A stretch of DNA of 64,000 nucleotides from Sodalis sp. dw_96 (lineage in GTDB: Bacteria; Pseudomonadota; Gammaproteobacteria; Enterobacterales; Enterobacteriaceae). How positions within the stretch are numbered: the stretch's first letter is position 1; each line of letters opens with the position of its first letter. The DNA is taken from contig NZ_JAAVUT010000009.1 of the NCBI RefSeq assembly GCF_018449575.1, forward strand, positions 179,070 through 243,069, in the 5' to 3' direction. The position numbers and the translations under genes are program-made. Positions 28,321-38,636 of this stretch are shown one piece after another. The notes beneath the pieces were generated by a model, which ran no database searches, was not told the DNA's origin, and worked only from the letters and a program-made list of their open reading frames with translations.

Positions 28321-29610
28321 ATGACACCGGCAGATCTCGCTTTCGACCAACGCCACATCTGGCACCCCTATACCTCCATGACCCAACCGCTGCCATGTTA
28401 TCCGGTGACGGACGCCGAGGGCTGTGAATTGCAGCTTGCCGACGGACGGCGCCTGGTGGACGGCATGTCCTCCTGGTGGGCGGCCATTCACGGCTATAAT
28501 CACCCCGCCATCAACCGGGCGGTCACCGATCAGTTGCAGCATATGGCCCATGTGATGTTCGGCGGTATTACCCATCCGCAGGCCGTTGCATTATGCCGGC
28601 GGCTGGTAGCGATGACGCCGCCGTCCCTGGAATGCGTCTTTCTGGCGGATTCCGGCTCGGTGGCGGTGGAAGTGGCGATAAAAATGGCCATGCAGTACTG
28701 GCAGGCTCGCGGAGAGGCCCGTAAACGCCTGCTGACGCTGCGCCACGGCTATCACGGGGATACGCTCGGCGCCATGTCGGTATGCGATCCACAGAACTCC
28801 ATGCACCGCTTATATCAGGGTTATCTGCCGGAGCATGACTTTGTCACGGCGCCCCAGTGCCGGTTTGACGAACCCTGGCGGGAAAACGACATCGACGAGC
28901 TGGCCGCTGCCCTGGCGGCGGGTAGCACTACCCTGGCGGCGGTGATACTCGAACCCATAGTACAGGGGGCGGGAGGCATGCGCTTCTACCATCCGGTCTA
29001 TCTGCGGCGGGTACGGGAATTGTGCGACCGCTACGGCATCCTGCTCATCGCCGATGAAATCGCCACCGGTTTTGGCCGAACCGGCAAGCTGTTCGCCTGC
29101 CAGCATGCGGACATCGCCCCGGATATCCTGTGCCTGGGCAAAGCCCTCACCGGCGGCTATCTGACCCTGTCCGCCACCCTCACCACCCGGACGGTGGCGG
29201 ATACCATCAGCAATGGCGAAGCCGGGTGTTTTATGCACGGTCCGACGTTTATGGGCAACCCCCTGGCCTGCGCCGCCGCCAACGCCAGTCTGGCCTTGTT
29301 GGAACAGGGACATTGGCAAGGGCAGGTGCGGGCTATCGAGGCGCAATTGCGGGAAGCGCTGCTGCCGCTGCGCGCCCATGCCCGGGTCGCCGATACGCGG
29401 GTCTTGGGAGCTATCGGCGTGGTGGAAACCCACATGCCGGTTAACCTGCCGGCATTGCAGCGCTTTTTTGTCAATGAAGGCGTCTGGATTCGCCCGTTTG
29501 GACGATTAATTTACCTCATGCCGCCGTATATTGTCTCCACACGGCAGTTGGCGCTGCTGACGGGCGCGCTGGCCGCGTCCCTGGATGATCCCGCGCATTT
29601 CGCCCCCTGA
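28321..29610 (+). CDS. bioA: Adenosylmethionine-8-amino-7-oxononanoate aminotransferase
   Basis: A 429-residue class III aminotransferase, the E. coli length, using SAM as amino donor to make DAPA. LAFDQRHIWHPYTSM, GMSSWWAAIHGYNHP, LADSGSVAVEVA, HGYHGDTLGAMSVC, IADEIATGFGRTGK and the PLP-Lys block CLGKALTGGYL are intact. An in-frame ATG at 28303 lies inside the BirA half-site, so ATG 28321 is preferred. There is no strong ribosome site. It is divergent from bioBFCD. Confidence 0.96.
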   Translation: MTPADLAFDQRHIWHPYTSMTQPLPCYPVTDAEGCELQLADGRRLVDGMSSWWAAIHGYNHPAINRAVTDQLQHMAHVMFGGITHPQAVALCRRLVAMTPPSLECVFLADSGSVAVEVAIKMAMQYWQARGEARKRLLTLRHGYHGDTLGAMSVCDPQNSMHRLYQGYLPEHDFVTAPQCRFDEPWRENDIDELAAALAAGSTTLAAVILEPIVQGAGGMRFYHPVYLRRVRELCDRYGILLIADEIATGFGRTGKLFACQHADIAPDILCLGKALTGGYLTLSATLTTRTVADTISNGEAGCFMHGPTFMGNPLACAAANASLALLEQGHWQGQVRAIEAQLREALLPLRAHARVADTRVLGAIGVVETHMPVNLPALQRFFVNEGVWIRPFGRLIYLMPPYIVSTRQLALLTGALAASLDDPAHFAP

Positions 29611-29678
29611 ACCGCCCGGGCCGTTGACCTTGGGTTATCCACCATACCATCAACCATTGGATTAAGGAGTTCGGGTAA

Positions 29679-30722
29679 ATGAATCAAAATAAAAACGTTA
29701 ATCGCCGAATTGTTTTAGCCTCCCGTCCCGAGGGCAAACCCGTCCCGGATAATTTCCATTTGGAGACCGGCGACATTCCGCGGCCGGAAGACGGGCAGCT
29801 GTTGCTGCGCACCGTCTATCTTTCCCTTGATCCCTATATGCGCGGCAGAATGAACGACACCCCTTCCTATGCTCCGCCTGTGGAACTGAACGCGGTCATG
29901 GGCGGCGGCACGGTGTCCCGGGTGGAAGCCAGCCGTCATCCCGACTTCCGTCCCGGGGATTGGGTGCTCAATTACGGCGGTTGGCAGGATTACGCCCTGG
30001 GCAATGCCGAAGAGGTCAGCAAGTTGCCCGAGGATGCCCTGCAACACCCCTCCTGGGCATTGGGGATCCTTGGTATGCCCGGTTTCACCGCCTACATGGG
30101 TTTAATGGATATCGGCCGGCCCAAGACCGGCGAGACGCTGGTGGTGGCTGCCGCCAGCGGCGCGGTGGGCGCGGTGGTGGGCCAGGTGGCCAAACTCAAG
30201 GGCTGCCGGGTGGTGGGCGTTGCCGGCGGGCAGGAAAAATGCCGGTATGTCACGCAGACTTTGGGGTTTGACGCTTGTATCGATCATCGGGCGCCCGATT
30301 TTGCCCATCAGTTGGCGAAAGCCTGCCCGCAAGGTATCGACATTTATTTTGAAAACGTCGGCGGCACGGTATTTGATGCGGTGCTGCCCCTGCTGAATAC
30401 CTCGGCACGTATCCCACTCTGCGGCCTGATTGCCAACTACAATATAAAGGATCTCTCCGAAGGACTTGATCGGCTGCCGCTGCTCACCGGCATCTTGTTG
30501 CGTAAACGTATCCGTATGCAGGGTTTTATCATTACCCAGGATTACGGCCACCGCCGCAAGGAATTCCTCGATACCATGGGCCCCTGGGTAGCCGCAGGCA
30601 AGGTTAAAACGCGCGAAGATCTGGTGGAGGAATTGGACAATGCGCCGCAGGCGTTTATCGGTCTGCTGGAGGGGAAAAATTTCGGCAAGCTGGTGATACG
30701 CGTCGGAGGAGATACTCTCTGA
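29679..30722 (+). CDS. curA: NADPH-dependent curcumin/2-alkenal reductase
   Basis: A 347-residue medium-chain reductase without zinc ligands (E. coli CurA 345). The N-terminal RRIVLASRPEGKPVPDNF and LSLDPYMRGRMND are typical, the Rossmann part has VVAAASGAVGAVVGQVAKLKG, and the GLIANYNIKD and MQGFIITQDYG segments mark the family. It reduces double bonds of alpha,beta-unsaturated carbonyls such as alkenals. AAGGAG lies upstream of ATG 29679. It precedes a DJ-1-type gene on the same strand by 34 bases, suggesting a small carbonyl-stress unit (inference). In E. coli curA is located elsewhere. Confidence 0.92.
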   Translation: MNQNKNVNRRIVLASRPEGKPVPDNFHLETGDIPRPEDGQLLLRTVYLSLDPYMRGRMNDTPSYAPPVELNAVMGGGTVSRVEASRHPDFRPGDWVLNYGGWQDYALGNAEEVSKLPEDALQHPSWALGILGMPGFTAYMGLMDIGRPKTGETLVVAAASGAVGAVVGQVAKLKGCRVVGVAGGQEKCRYVTQTLGFDACIDHRAPDFAHQLAKACPQGIDIYFENVGGTVFDAVLPLLNTSARIPLCGLIANYNIKDLSEGLDRLPLLTGILLRKRIRMQGFIITQDYGHRRKEFLDTMGPWVAAGKVKTREDLVEELDNAPQAFIGLLEGKNFGKLVIRVGGDTL

Positions 30723-30756
30723 GCCGGCCTGCGTGCTCACAAACCGGAGATAAACA

Positions 30757-31437
30757 ATGAAAGTTGCAATGGTTTTAACCTCCCATGACTCCCTGGGCAA
30801 CAGCGGCAAGCCCACCGGCTTTTGGCTGGAAGAATTTGTTGCCCCTTATTATATTTTTTTCGATGCCGGTATGGAGATTACCCTGGCGTCTCCCCGTGGC
30901 GGCCAACCTCCCCTTGATCCCGCCAGCAGCCAGCCCGATGCCCAGACCCAGGATACCGAGCGCTTTCGCACCGACCGCGCCGCGCAACAGGCGCTGGCCC
31001 ATACCCTCCCTTTGGATCGGCTGCGGGCTGAAGATTTTGATGCGATCTTCTACCCCGGCGGGCACGGCCCCTTATGGGACCTGGCGGAAGATTCACATTC
31101 CGTTGCGCTGATTGAAAGGATGTATGCCGACAACAAACCGGTGGGAGCGGTATGCCACGCCCCCGGCGTGCTGCGCCATGTGAAAAAATCCGACGGGACT
31201 CCCCTGGTGGACGGTAAGCGGGTGACCGGATTCAGCAACAGCGAAGAGCAGGCGGTCAAGCTCGACGGTATTGTGCCGTTTTCCGTGGAGGATGAGTTAA
31301 AACGTCTGGGCGGGGTTTACGAAAGAACCGATGACTGGCAGTCTTTATCCATTATCGACGGGCATTTGGTGACCGGACAGAATCCCGCGTCTTCCGTCGC
31401 GGCGGCGCAAAATGTATTGAAACTACTGAAATGCTGA
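30757..31437 (+). CDS. DJ-1/PfpI-family glutamine-amidotransferase-like protein
   Basis: A 226-residue protein of the Hsp31-like branch. The catalytic Cys sits in the nucleophile elbow GAVCHAPGVL (about residue 130), preceded by FYPGGHGPLWDL, and the partner Glu is in TGFWLEE near residue 24. The C-terminal SIIDGHLVTGQNPASS is also typical. Relatives act as glyoxalases, protein chaperones or amidases; the exact activity is not fixed by sequence. GGAGAT precedes ATG 30757. The curA neighbour handles reactive carbonyls, so a glyoxalase-like detoxifying role is plausible. Confidence 0.88.
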   Translation: MKVAMVLTSHDSLGNSGKPTGFWLEEFVAPYYIFFDAGMEITLASPRGGQPPLDPASSQPDAQTQDTERFRTDRAAQQALAHTLPLDRLRAEDFDAIFYPGGHGPLWDLAEDSHSVALIERMYADNKPVGAVCHAPGVLRHVKKSDGTPLVDGKRVTGFSNSEEQAVKLDGIVPFSVEDELKRLGGVYERTDDWQSLSIIDGHLVTGQNPASSVAAAQNVLKLLKC

Positions 31438-31481
31438 AGGTTCGCGCCACCCTTAAACGATAACTTACCGATGAGGCAGAA

Positions 31482-31964
31482 ATGGCTTTTAAATTATTCA
31501 GTAACGATCTGAAAGACGGCGAGAAAATGCCTGAACGCCATGTGTTTAACGGCATGGGCTATAAAGGGGACAATATTTCGCCGCATCTGACCTGGGACGA
31601 TGCCCCCGTGGGCACCAAGAGTTTTGTGCTGTCGGTTTACGACCCCGATGCCCCCACCGGTTCAGGCTGGTGGCACTGGATTGTGGCGAATATTCCCGCT
31701 GATGTTCGTTCGCTGCCGCAAGGGGCCGGTTCCGGTCAGGATCGGCTGCCGGAGCAGGCGGTACAAGCCCGTACCGACTTCGGCAAAGCCGGTTACGGCG
31801 GCGCGGCGCCGCCGGCGGGGGAAACGCACCGGTATATCTTTACCGTGCACGCCCTGGATGTGGAGTCCATTGATGTGGATGAAAACGCCAGCGGCGCGAT
31901 GGTGGGCTTTAATGTTCATTTCCATACGCTGGGCAGCGTGTCGTTGACCGTGACGTATATCTGA
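31482..31964 (+). CDS. ybhB: YbhB, Raf-kinase-inhibitor-like (PEBP) protein
   Basis: A 160-residue cytoplasmic PEBP-fold protein (E. coli YbhB 158). The ligand pocket motifs YDPDAPTGSGWWHW and GAAPPAGETHRYIFTVHALD are intact, as is NISPHLTWDDAP. The family binds anionic ligands; no enzymatic role is established in bacteria. In E. coli it is the direct neighbour of bioA; here curA and a DJ-1 gene stand between. Its stop is 15 bases from the start of the 107-bp tandem array. Confidence 0.95.
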   Translation: MAFKLFSNDLKDGEKMPERHVFNGMGYKGDNISPHLTWDDAPVGTKSFVLSVYDPDAPTGSGWWHWIVANIPADVRSLPQGAGSGQDRLPEQAVQARTDFGKAGYGGAAPPAGETHRYIFTVHALDVESIDVDENASGAMVGFNVHFHTLGSVSLTVTYI

Positions 31965-31978
31965 AATATCCGCCGACC

Positions 31979-32690
31979 GGGCACGGTCTCCCTTGACATG
32001 GTCGTTGCACGATCGGTGATGGCGGGCCTACCGAGCCATGGGGCGCTCGGGCAGGCGGAAAAACCACGCCTGCTTCGACCCCATCGGCACGGTCTCCCTT
32101 TAACACGGTCGTTGCACGATCGGCGATCACGGGCCTACCGAGCCATGGGGCGCTCGGGCAGGCGGAAAAACCACGCCTGCTTCGACCCCATCGGCACGGT
32201 CTCCCTTTAACACGGTCGTTGCACGATCGGTGATGGCGGGCCTACCGAGCCATGGGGCGCTCGGGCAGGCGGAAAAACCATGCCTGCTTCGACCCCATCG
32301 GCACAGTCTCCATTTAACACGGTCGTTGCACGATCGGTGATGGCGGGCCTACAGAGCCATGGGGCGCTCGGGCAGGCGGAAAAACCATGCCTGCTTCGAC
32401 CCCTTCAGCACGGTCTCCATTTAACACGGTCGTTGCACGATCGGCGATCGCGGGCCTACCGAGCCATGGGGCGCTCGGGCAGGCGGAAAAACCACGCCTG
32501 CTTCGACCCCATCGGCACGGTCTCCCTTTAACACGGTCGTTGCACGATCGGTGATAGCGGGCCTACCGGGCCATGGGGCGCTCGGGCAGGCGGAAAAACC
32601 ACGCCTGCTTCGACCCCATCGGCGCGGTCTCCCTTTAACACGGTCGTTGCACGATCGGCGATCGTAGGCCTAACGCCCATGGGGCGCCCT
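31979..32690 (-). repeat. 107-bp hairpin repeat, locus 2: tandem array of about 6.6 units
   Basis: The anchor GTCGTTGCACGATCGG starts at 32001, 32108, 32215, 32322, 32429, 32536 and 32643, an exact 107-base period with no length change. Units differ by only a few bases. On the minus strand each has GGAG then the hairpin ACCG/CGGT, GCC/GGC, ATGGGG/CCCCAT and GCAGGCG/CGCCTGC around the same T-rich loop. The array fills the gap between the converging ybhB and pgl genes and ends six bases from the pgl stop codon. Confidence 0.95.
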
Positions 32691-32696
32691 GCCATT

Positions 32697-33692
32697 TTAG
32701 CGACTGAGTATGCTTACCCACATCGGGCCTTTGCCCACCGGATAACGCGCCAGCGGTTGTAATAAGCCGGTTTCATCGTTGATGCGGTACACCTCGATAT
32801 GGTCGGTCTTTTGACCCGCCGCCACCAGGAAATGACCCTTGGCGTCGATATTAAAACCGCGCGGCTGCGTTTGGGTGGGTTGATATCCCGTTACGCTCAG
32901 GGTGCTGCCGTCTTCCGACACGGAAAAACAGGTAATGAGACTGGCGGTGCGATCGCAGCTGTACAGATAGCGTCCATCCGGCGTGATATGAATATCCGCC
33001 GCCCAGCGCGTATCGGCAAACCCGGACGGCAGGGTATCCAGGGTCTGGACGATGCGCGGCAAGGTGCCGGCCTCTTCCAATGCAAATACATTCACCGAGC
33101 TGTTAAGCTCGTTAAGGCAATAGGCATAGGGCCGATGGGGATGAAAGTCCATATGGCGCGGACCGGCGTCGGTGACGGAATCAACCGCTTCCGGACGGTG
33201 TGGCTGCAATTGGCCGTCGGCGCCAAGATCAAACAGACGGATTCGGTCCTCTTTCAAACAGGGGACCCAGACAATCTGATTGGTGGGATCGATATTGACG
33301 GAATGGCAATTGGTCATTCCTTCCAATACTTGAATCGGCGCCCCGACAATACCCCCCTCATCGATAGGACTGACGCTGGCGCAGCTCATGCTGTAAGAGG
33401 CGCAGAATAAAAACCGGCCCTGAAGGTCAGTGGAGATATGGGTAGGACTGCCGGGAAGCGGCGCCATGCCGGCTTCCGTCAGCAAGCCCTGCTCATCGAT
33501 GGCATAACTCACCACACCGAAGGTTGGACGCACGCCGATATAAAGATGGGTTTTATCCGGACTGATAGCCATCGGCTGTCCCTGTCCCGGGGTATCCACG
33601 ACCTGTAATAGGGTCAGCAGACCCTCTTTATCCATTTGCCAAACATGAATCTGCTGACTATCCGGACTGGCAATATAGACGATCTGCTTCAT
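32697..33692 (-). CDS. pgl: 6-phosphogluconolactonase
   Basis: A 331-residue seven-bladed beta-propeller, the E. coli Pgl (YbhE) length, hydrolysing 6-phosphogluconolactone in the oxidative pentose-phosphate pathway. It starts [56 protein letters not shown] and [13 protein letters not shown] are the conserved blade segments. ATG 33692 has AAGGAG five bases away; a GTG two codons earlier is unlikely. The gene ends against the tandem repeat array and runs divergently from ybhA. Confidence 0.95.
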   Translation of the reverse strand: MKQIVYIASPDSQQIHVWQMDKEGLLTLLQVVDTPGQGQPMAISPDKTHLYIGVRPTFGVVSYAIDEQGLLTEAGMAPLPGSPTHISTDLQGRFLFCASYSMSCASVSPIDEGGIVGAPIQVLEGMTNCHSVNIDPTNQIVWVPCLKEDRIRLFDLGADGQLQPHRPEAVDSVTDAGPRHMDFHPHRPYAYCLNELNSSVNVFALEEAGTLPRIVQTLDTLPSGFADTRWAADIHITPDGRYLYSCDRTASLITCFSVSEDGSTLSVTGYQPTQTQPRGFNIDAKGHFLVAAGQKTDHIEVYRINDETGLLQPLARYPVGKGPMWVSILSR

Positions 33693-33869
33693 GAGCACTC
33701 CTTATTAGCACCTGCATCTGCGGCAATCGTAATGAGAGGGAAAATGCGAACCTGCAATAAGCATGTCACTGTTGTTGTTTGTTATCCACTGACTTTTTCG
33801 CGGTTTTCGCCAACTCGCTTCCGGTGTACCATTAACAAAGAATATTATTAATATGAAAATGAGAGAAAC

Positions 33870-34706
33870 ATGAACTATAGCGTAATCGCACTTGATTTGG
33901 ATGGTACCCTACTGGATAAACAGAAGAAAATTCTGCCGGAATCTCTTAAAGCTCTCATGGACGCCCAGGCCGCCGGTGTCCAGGTGGTGGTGGCCACCGG
34001 TCGCCATCATGTGGCTATTCATCCCTTCTATCAGGCATTAAAAATCACCACCCCCGCCATTTGCTGTAACGGCACTTACCTTTATGATTACCAGGCCAAA
34101 AAGGTGATAACCTCCAATCCGCTGCGAAAATCACAGGCCAAGCGGGTGATTGGACTGCTGAAACAATACGATATCCACGGTCTCATCTATGTGGACGACG
34201 CCATGGTCTACGAGCAGCCCAGCGAACATGTCATTCGTTCCCTGGCCTGGGGGAACACCCTGCCGTTGGCCCAGCGGCCAAATCTCATTCAGGTAAACAG
34301 CCTGGTCGAAACGGCCGAACAGGCGGACGCCATCTGGAAATTCGCCACCTCTCATCCCGACACTCAGGTCCTGCAAGCCTTTGCCGAAACGGTGCAACTG
34401 GAACTGGGTTTGGCGTGCGAATGGTCCTGGCATGATCAGGTGGATGTGGCCCAAACCGGCAACAGCAAAGGGAAATTGCTGCAACAGTGGGTGGAGTCCC
34501 AAGGCATAGGAATGGAACGGGTTATCGCGTTCGGCGACAATTTTAACGATTTAAGTATGCTTGAGGGAGCGGGCCTGGGTGTGGCGATGGGTAACAGCGT
34601 TGACGAAATCAAGGCCCGTGCCGACCTGGTTATCGGCGATAACGAATCGCCGGCCATCGCCGAGACCATTTATCAGCGGGTGCTGGGGCTGTCGTTAAAG
34701 GAATAG
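33870..34706 (+). CDS. ybhA: YbhA, HAD-superfamily pyridoxal phosphate phosphatase
   Basis: A 278-residue Cof-type HAD phosphatase (E. coli 272). Motif I is ALDLDGTLLD with nucleophile Asp10, motif II VVVATGRH, the Lys lies in GNSKGKLL, and motif IV is AFGDNFNDLSMLE. The C2B cap domain occupies about residues 85-190. The E. coli protein acts on pyridoxal phosphate and fructose-1,6-bisphosphate. It converges on modC with 17 bases between stops, the same order as E. coli. Confidence 0.94.
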   Translation: MNYSVIALDLDGTLLDKQKKILPESLKALMDAQAAGVQVVVATGRHHVAIHPFYQALKITTPAICCNGTYLYDYQAKKVITSNPLRKSQAKRVIGLLKQYDIHGLIYVDDAMVYEQPSEHVIRSLAWGNTLPLAQRPNLIQVNSLVETAEQADAIWKFATSHPDTQVLQAFAETVQLELGLACEWSWHDQVDVAQTGNSKGKLLQQWVESQGIGMERVIAFGDNFNDLSMLEGAGLGVAMGNSVDEIKARADLVIGDNESPAIAETIYQRVLGLSLKE

Positions 34707-34723
34707 GGTTCAGGGCATATAGT

Positions 34724-35782
34724 TCAGGGAGTGATGGATACGCTTTTGATTTGCGCGTAAACCGGCATGCCGGCGTGCAAACCCAGCTCATCCCTGGCCC
34801 AGGGGCTGATGCGCGCCCAGAGGGTGCGGCCTTCGATATCCAGCATGACTTCAACCTGATCCCCCACCGTCAGGCACTCATTTACCGTAGCGGGCAGGAT
34901 ATTACGGATACTGCTGTCGCGGGGCGGCGTCAATACCAGCGAGATATCGGCGGCGGCAATGCGAATACGCAACGGCGTCCCCACCGGCTGCGACACCCGG
35001 CCAACCCACAGCCGCTGTGTGCCGAGGGACAATGCGGTCATGGCATACTCTGGATGGGACTCGGCAACCACCACCTGCAGCACGCTGCTTTGTTCTTCCC
35101 GCGGCAGCCACGGACGCAAAGCCCGGCTGGCCCATACCTCTTCCAGCGCGCCAAAGGCTTTCAGTTTCCCGTTATCCAGAATCAATACCCGTTCGGCCAG
35201 TTGCAAGATCTCTTCCAGACTGTGGGTGACATATAATACCGGAATTTCGACCTCTTTCGCCAGCCGCTCAAGGTAAGGCATGAGCTCGCGTTTACGCAGC
35301 AAATCCAGCGAAGCCAGGGGCTCGTCCATCAGCAGGATTTCCGGCGCGCTGAGCAGAGCACGCCCGATGGCCACCCGTTGCTTCTCACCCCCCGACAGGG
35401 TGGCGGGATAACGCTTCAGTAAGTGACCGATATCCAGCAGCGCGATAATGCCGTCAAATTGAGGGCGCATGGACGGCGCCATGCCGTAAAACAAATTGCC
35501 CCGCACCCGGTAATGGGGAAACAGACGTCCGTCCTGAAAGACATACCCCACCCGGCGTTTCTCCGGCGGCAAAAAAATACGCCGATCCGTATCGAACAAG
35601 GTACGGTCATTGAGAATGATCCGCCCTTGCTGCGGACGGGTCAGACCGACGATGACATTAATCAGCGACGTCTTGCCGGCGCCTGAAACGCCGAAAATGG
35701 CGGTTATGCCCTTGGCGGGCACATCGGCGGTCACTTCCAGGCTAAAATCCCCGAGCCGTTGACGGATATCAATCTGCAGCAT
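34724..35782 (-). CDS. modC: Molybdate ABC importer ATP-binding protein
   Basis: A 352-residue ATPase, equal to E. coli ModC. Walker [11 protein letters not shown], signature [16 protein letters not shown], Walker [12 protein letters not shown] and VTHSLEE are intact; the C-terminal ~70 residues form the Mop/TOBE oxyanion-binding domain ([19 protein letters not shown]). ATG 35782 shares one base with the modB stop (TAATG); the frame open further upstream lies in modB. It powers molybdate uptake with ModA and ModB. Confidence 0.96.
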   Translation of the reverse strand: MLQIDIRQRLGDFSLEVTADVPAKGITAIFGVSGAGKTSLINVIVGLTRPQQGRIILNDRTLFDTDRRIFLPPEKRRVGYVFQDGRLFPHYRVRGNLFYGMAPSMRPQFDGIIALLDIGHLLKRYPATLSGGEKQRVAIGRALLSAPEILLMDEPLASLDLLRKRELMPYLERLAKEVEIPVLYVTHSLEEILQLAERVLILDNGKLKAFGALEEVWASRALRPWLPREEQSSVLQVVVAESHPEYAMTALSLGTQRLWVGRVSQPVGTPLRIRIAAADISLVLTPPRDSSIRNILPATVNECLTVGDQVEVMLDIEGRTLWARISPWARDELGLHAGMPVYAQIKSVSITP

Positions 35783-36471
35783 TAGCCCCCCAGCCGCTTT
35801 CGGCCCCAGCCGGCCAGGGCGTCGGCAATCAACAGTGATGCCAGGGATAATAATATGGCCAGTACGCATAAGCGGGCCGCCGCCCCCTCCGCACCCGGGG
35901 TCTCAATCAGCGTGTACATCGCCAACGGAATGGTACGGGTCTCGCCGGGAATATTGGAAACAAAGGTGATGGTGGCGCCGAATTCCCCGAGGGAACGGGC
36001 AAAAGCCAATACCGTGCCCACCACGATACCGGGAAAGCACAGCGGCAGGGTAATGGTGAAAAATACCCGCCAGGGGCCGGCCCCCAGGGTTCGGGCCGCC
36101 TGCTCCAGCCGCAAATCAATGGCGTCCAGCGACATGCGGATGGCGCGCACCATCAGCGGAAACGCCACCACCGCCGAAGCCAGCGCCGCGCCCTGCCAAC
36201 TGAAGCTGAAACTGAAGCCGGTAAGCTGATATAACCAGGATCCGATGACACCCCGCCGCCCCATGGCAATCAGCAGCAGATAACCTATCACCACCGGCGG
36301 CAACACCAGCGGTAAATGGATTATCCCGTCCACCAGGGATTTGCCGGGAAATCGGCAGCGCACCAAAACCCAGGCCACCAGAATACCGAGCGGCAGGCTG
36401 CACACCACGGCCCAAAGAGAAACCTTGAGGCTTAAGGCAACCGCCTGCCACTCATACTCGGTGAGGTGCAT
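35782..36471 (-). CDS. modB: Molybdate ABC importer permease
   Basis: A 229-residue permease, same length as in E. coli, with five to six helices. The EAA loop reads [21 protein letters not shown], and [16 protein letters not shown] is the conserved second segment. It is joined to both neighbours by TAATG overlaps, so the three subunits are made in step. Confidence 0.96.
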   Translation of the reverse strand: MHLTEYEWQAVALSLKVSLWAVVCSLPLGILVAWVLVRCRFPGKSLVDGIIHLPLVLPPVVIGYLLLIAMGRRGVIGSWLYQLTGFSFSFSWQGAALASAVVAFPLMVRAIRMSLDAIDLRLEQAARTLGAGPWRVFFTITLPLCFPGIVVGTVLAFARSLGEFGATITFVSNIPGETRTIPLAMYTLIETPGAEGAAARLCVLAILLSLASLLIADALAGWGRKRLGG

Positions 36472-37250
36472 TATTTAGGTGTAAAACCGTATTGCTTGAA
36501 TACCGTGGCGGCGGCGGGAGTTTTCAAATACGCATAAAAGGCTTTTGCCGCGGGGGTATCGTTGTCTTTAATCAGCGCCATTGGATATTCCACCGGTTTA
36601 TGGCTCTCTTCAGGGAAAATTCCCACGACCTTCACCGCCTTGCTGGAAAGCACGTCTGAACCGTAAACAATACCCAACGGCGCTTCCTGGCGTTCCACCA
36701 GCGCCAATGCGCCGCGAACATCACTGGCACGGGCCATTATCGGCGACAGCTGGTCCCAGGCGCCGAGATTCTGTAACGCCTCCTTGGCGTAAATGCCCGC
36801 GGGCACATGATCCGGATCGCCCACCGCCAGCTTCTGGCCTTTCAACAACGAGGCCCAGTCGGTTTGTTTATCAATCTTGACGTTTTTCAGCGCGCTGTCT
36901 TTAGGGGCCACCAGGACCAGCTCATTACCGAGCAGGGTATAGCGGGTTTCCGTCACGATCTGTTGTTTATTTTGCGCGTAATCCATCCATTGCTGGTCGG
37001 CGGATATAAACAGGTTGGCCGGCGCACCCTGCTCAATTTGACGCGCCAGGGTAGAGGAAGAAGCAAAAGAAGAAACGATATCTACTTTATGATCTTTTTG
37101 ATAATTTTTGGCTATTTCCTGCATGGCATTGGTTAATGAGGCGGCGGCAAATACCGTTACCTTGCTGTCCCCCGGTGCCGCCTGCGCCTGAAAAACCATG
37201 CCGGCGGTCAAAACCGCCCCCGCAACCCATTTCAACGTATGCTGTTTCAT
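36471..37250 (-). CDS. modA: Periplasmic molybdate-binding protein
   Basis: A 259-residue protein (E. coli 257) with a signal peptide cut after FQAQA. The oxyanion-binding residues are seen in VFAAASLTNAMQEIAK (Ser) and FASSSTLARQIEQGAPANLFISADQQWMD, with VGDPDHVPAGIYA and GIVYGSDV following. It delivers molybdate or tungstate to ModBC. First gene of modABC. Confidence 0.96.
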   Translation of the reverse strand: MKQHTLKWVAGAVLTAGMVFQAQAAPGDSKVTVFAAASLTNAMQEIAKNYQKDHKVDIVSSFASSSTLARQIEQGAPANLFISADQQWMDYAQNKQQIVTETRYTLLGNELVLVAPKDSALKNVKIDKQTDWASLLKGQKLAVGDPDHVPAGIYAKEALQNLGAWDQLSPIMARASDVRGALALVERQEAPLGIVYGSDVLSSKAVKVVGIFPEESHKPVEYPMALIKDNDTPAAKAFYAYLKTPAAATVFKQYGFTPK

Positions 37251-37268
37251 AATGTTCCCTTTGTGGTT

Positions 37269-37290
37269 TTTATGAAAAAAGCATATAACG
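37269..37290 (-). promoter_or_regulatory. Putative ModE operator before modA
   Basis: On the minus strand CGTTATAT is followed after a short T-rich spacer by CATAAAA. The left half matches the ModE half-site well and the right half only partly. Position just upstream of modA fits repression by molybdate-bound ModE. Much weaker than the palindrome before moaA. Confidence 0.42.
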
Positions 37291-37353
37291 TGAGGTTTTT
37301 TTTGTCATTAGTTATTGTAGGGTGTTAACCTTTGTTACCAAATATGAAGCAAA

Positions 37354-37390
37354 TGCCGGGGCCAGACGACATGCTTCCCGTGCCCCGGCA
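37354..37390 (-). terminator. Hairpin after ddlA
   Basis: TGCCGGGGC (37354-37362) pairs perfectly with GCCCCGGCA (37382-37390). On the minus strand it follows the ddlA stop by 14 bases and is trailed by a short T-rich run, so it probably ends ddlA transcription before modA. Confidence 0.6.
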
Positions 37391-37403
37391 CCCGCCAACG
37401 GCG

Positions 37404-38513
37404 CTAAAGATGGGTCTTGATGGCAGCGGCGTCCCGCGCACGTTCAAACGCAAGGGTTATAAGCCGGTCGATTAATTGCGGATAACTCAGGCCACTGGCT
37501 TCCCAGAGCTTCGGATACATACTGATGGAGGTGAATCCGGGTATGGTATTGATTTCATTAATGATAATTTCATCATCTTCGGTGACGAAAAAATCCACCC
37601 GCGCCATGACGGCACAACCCAGCACCCCATAGGCCGCCTGGGCTATCAGCCGTATTTCATCGCTCAGGCGATTTCCCAGCTGTGCCGGTATCACCAGACC
37701 GGCCTGGCCGTCTTTTAAATACTTGGTGTCGTATGCATAAAATTCATCGTTGGCCAGAATCTCGCCGCAAACGCTGACGGCGGGCTGGTCGTTGCCCAAT
37801 ACCGCCGTTTCAATCTCACGCCCGTCAATAGCGGTTTCAACCAGTACTTTATGATCGTAAACCAGCGCCAGATCCAGCGCGTGTTGGAAACCGTCCTGAT
37901 CGAGCACCTTGCTTACCCCCACCGAGGATCCCTGACTGGCGGGTTTGATAAACAGGGGCAACCCAAGCTCGGCGACGATGGCGCTGAAATCCACCGTGGC
38001 GGCATCGGTACGGTGGATGGTCACGGAGGGGGTCACCGGCAGGCCGGCGTCGCGCAGGATCCGCTTGGTCATGTCTTTGTCCATGCAAACGGCGGAACCC
38101 AACACGTCCGGTCCGGCAAAAGGAATACCCAGCACCCGTAGCAATCCCTGAACGGAACCATCCTCACCCGCCGCGCCGTGCAGCACGGAAAATGCCACAT
38201 CAATAGCCGGTAAAGCCTTGCCGCTGGCAAGATCTATCAGCTGTCCGGCGGGGTGTCCGGGAACGACCGCCAAATAATGCGTGGCGGGAGCGAGCTCGAT
38301 TCGCGCCGGATCCTCAGGGTTAACCAGGTAATCAGCCTCATCGCACAGCATCCAGCGCCCCAGCTTATCGACGCCTATCAACGTCAGATCATACTTTTGC
38401 CGATCAACGGCCTTGATAACATTGATCGACGATCGCAACGAGACCTCATGTTCGGTGGATTGACCCCCAAACAGTACCGCCAGCCGCTTTTTGCCGTTTA
38501 CCGGTTGTTCCAT
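37404..38513 (-). CDS. ddlA: D-alanine--D-alanine ligase A
   Basis: A 369-residue ATP-grasp ligase (E. coli DdlA 364) that makes the D-Ala-D-Ala dipeptide for peptidoglycan. [46 protein letters not shown], and [22 protein letters not shown] (metal and substrate site) are all present. GAGGA precedes ATG 38513; the GTG one codon earlier is less likely. In E. coli ddlA is near 8 min, so its place between modA and acrZ is unusual. It appears complete. Confidence 0.95.
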   Translation of the reverse strand: MEQPVNGKKRLAVLFGGQSTEHEVSLRSSINVIKAVDRQKYDLTLIGVDKLGRWMLCDEADYLVNPEDPARIELAPATHYLAVVPGHPAGQLIDLASGKALPAIDVAFSVLHGAAGEDGSVQGLLRVLGIPFAGPDVLGSAVCMDKDMTKRILRDAGLPVTPSVTIHRTDAATVDFSAIVAELGLPLFIKPASQGSSVGVSKVLDQDGFQHALDLALVYDHKVLVETAIDGREIETAVLGNDQPAVSVCGEILANDEFYAYDTKYLKDGQAGLVIPAQLGNRLSDEIRLIAQAAYGVLGCAVMARVDFFVTEDDEIIINEINTIPGFTSISMYPKLWEASGLSYPQLIDRLITLAFERARDAAAIKTHL

Positions 38514-38636
38514 CACATCCTCTTTGGTCGTTAAGACAAGATACTAACGCCAACAGAGTATTAGCCGGGGAAGTGCATGTAAAGCGCCGGTTTTACCGGT
38601 CGTGCAAAGATTGATCCGTCCCGGACATTCCCATCG

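Noticed and set aside
31998..32531. Repetitive small proteins read through the tandem array
   Set aside because: Open frames arise because 107-base units differ little; they carry no ribosome sites, and the frame is not kept between units since 107 is not divisible by three.
31982..32690. CRISPR array
   Set aside because: The period is regular, but the whole 107-base unit is repeated; there are no unique spacers between short repeats and no cas genes.
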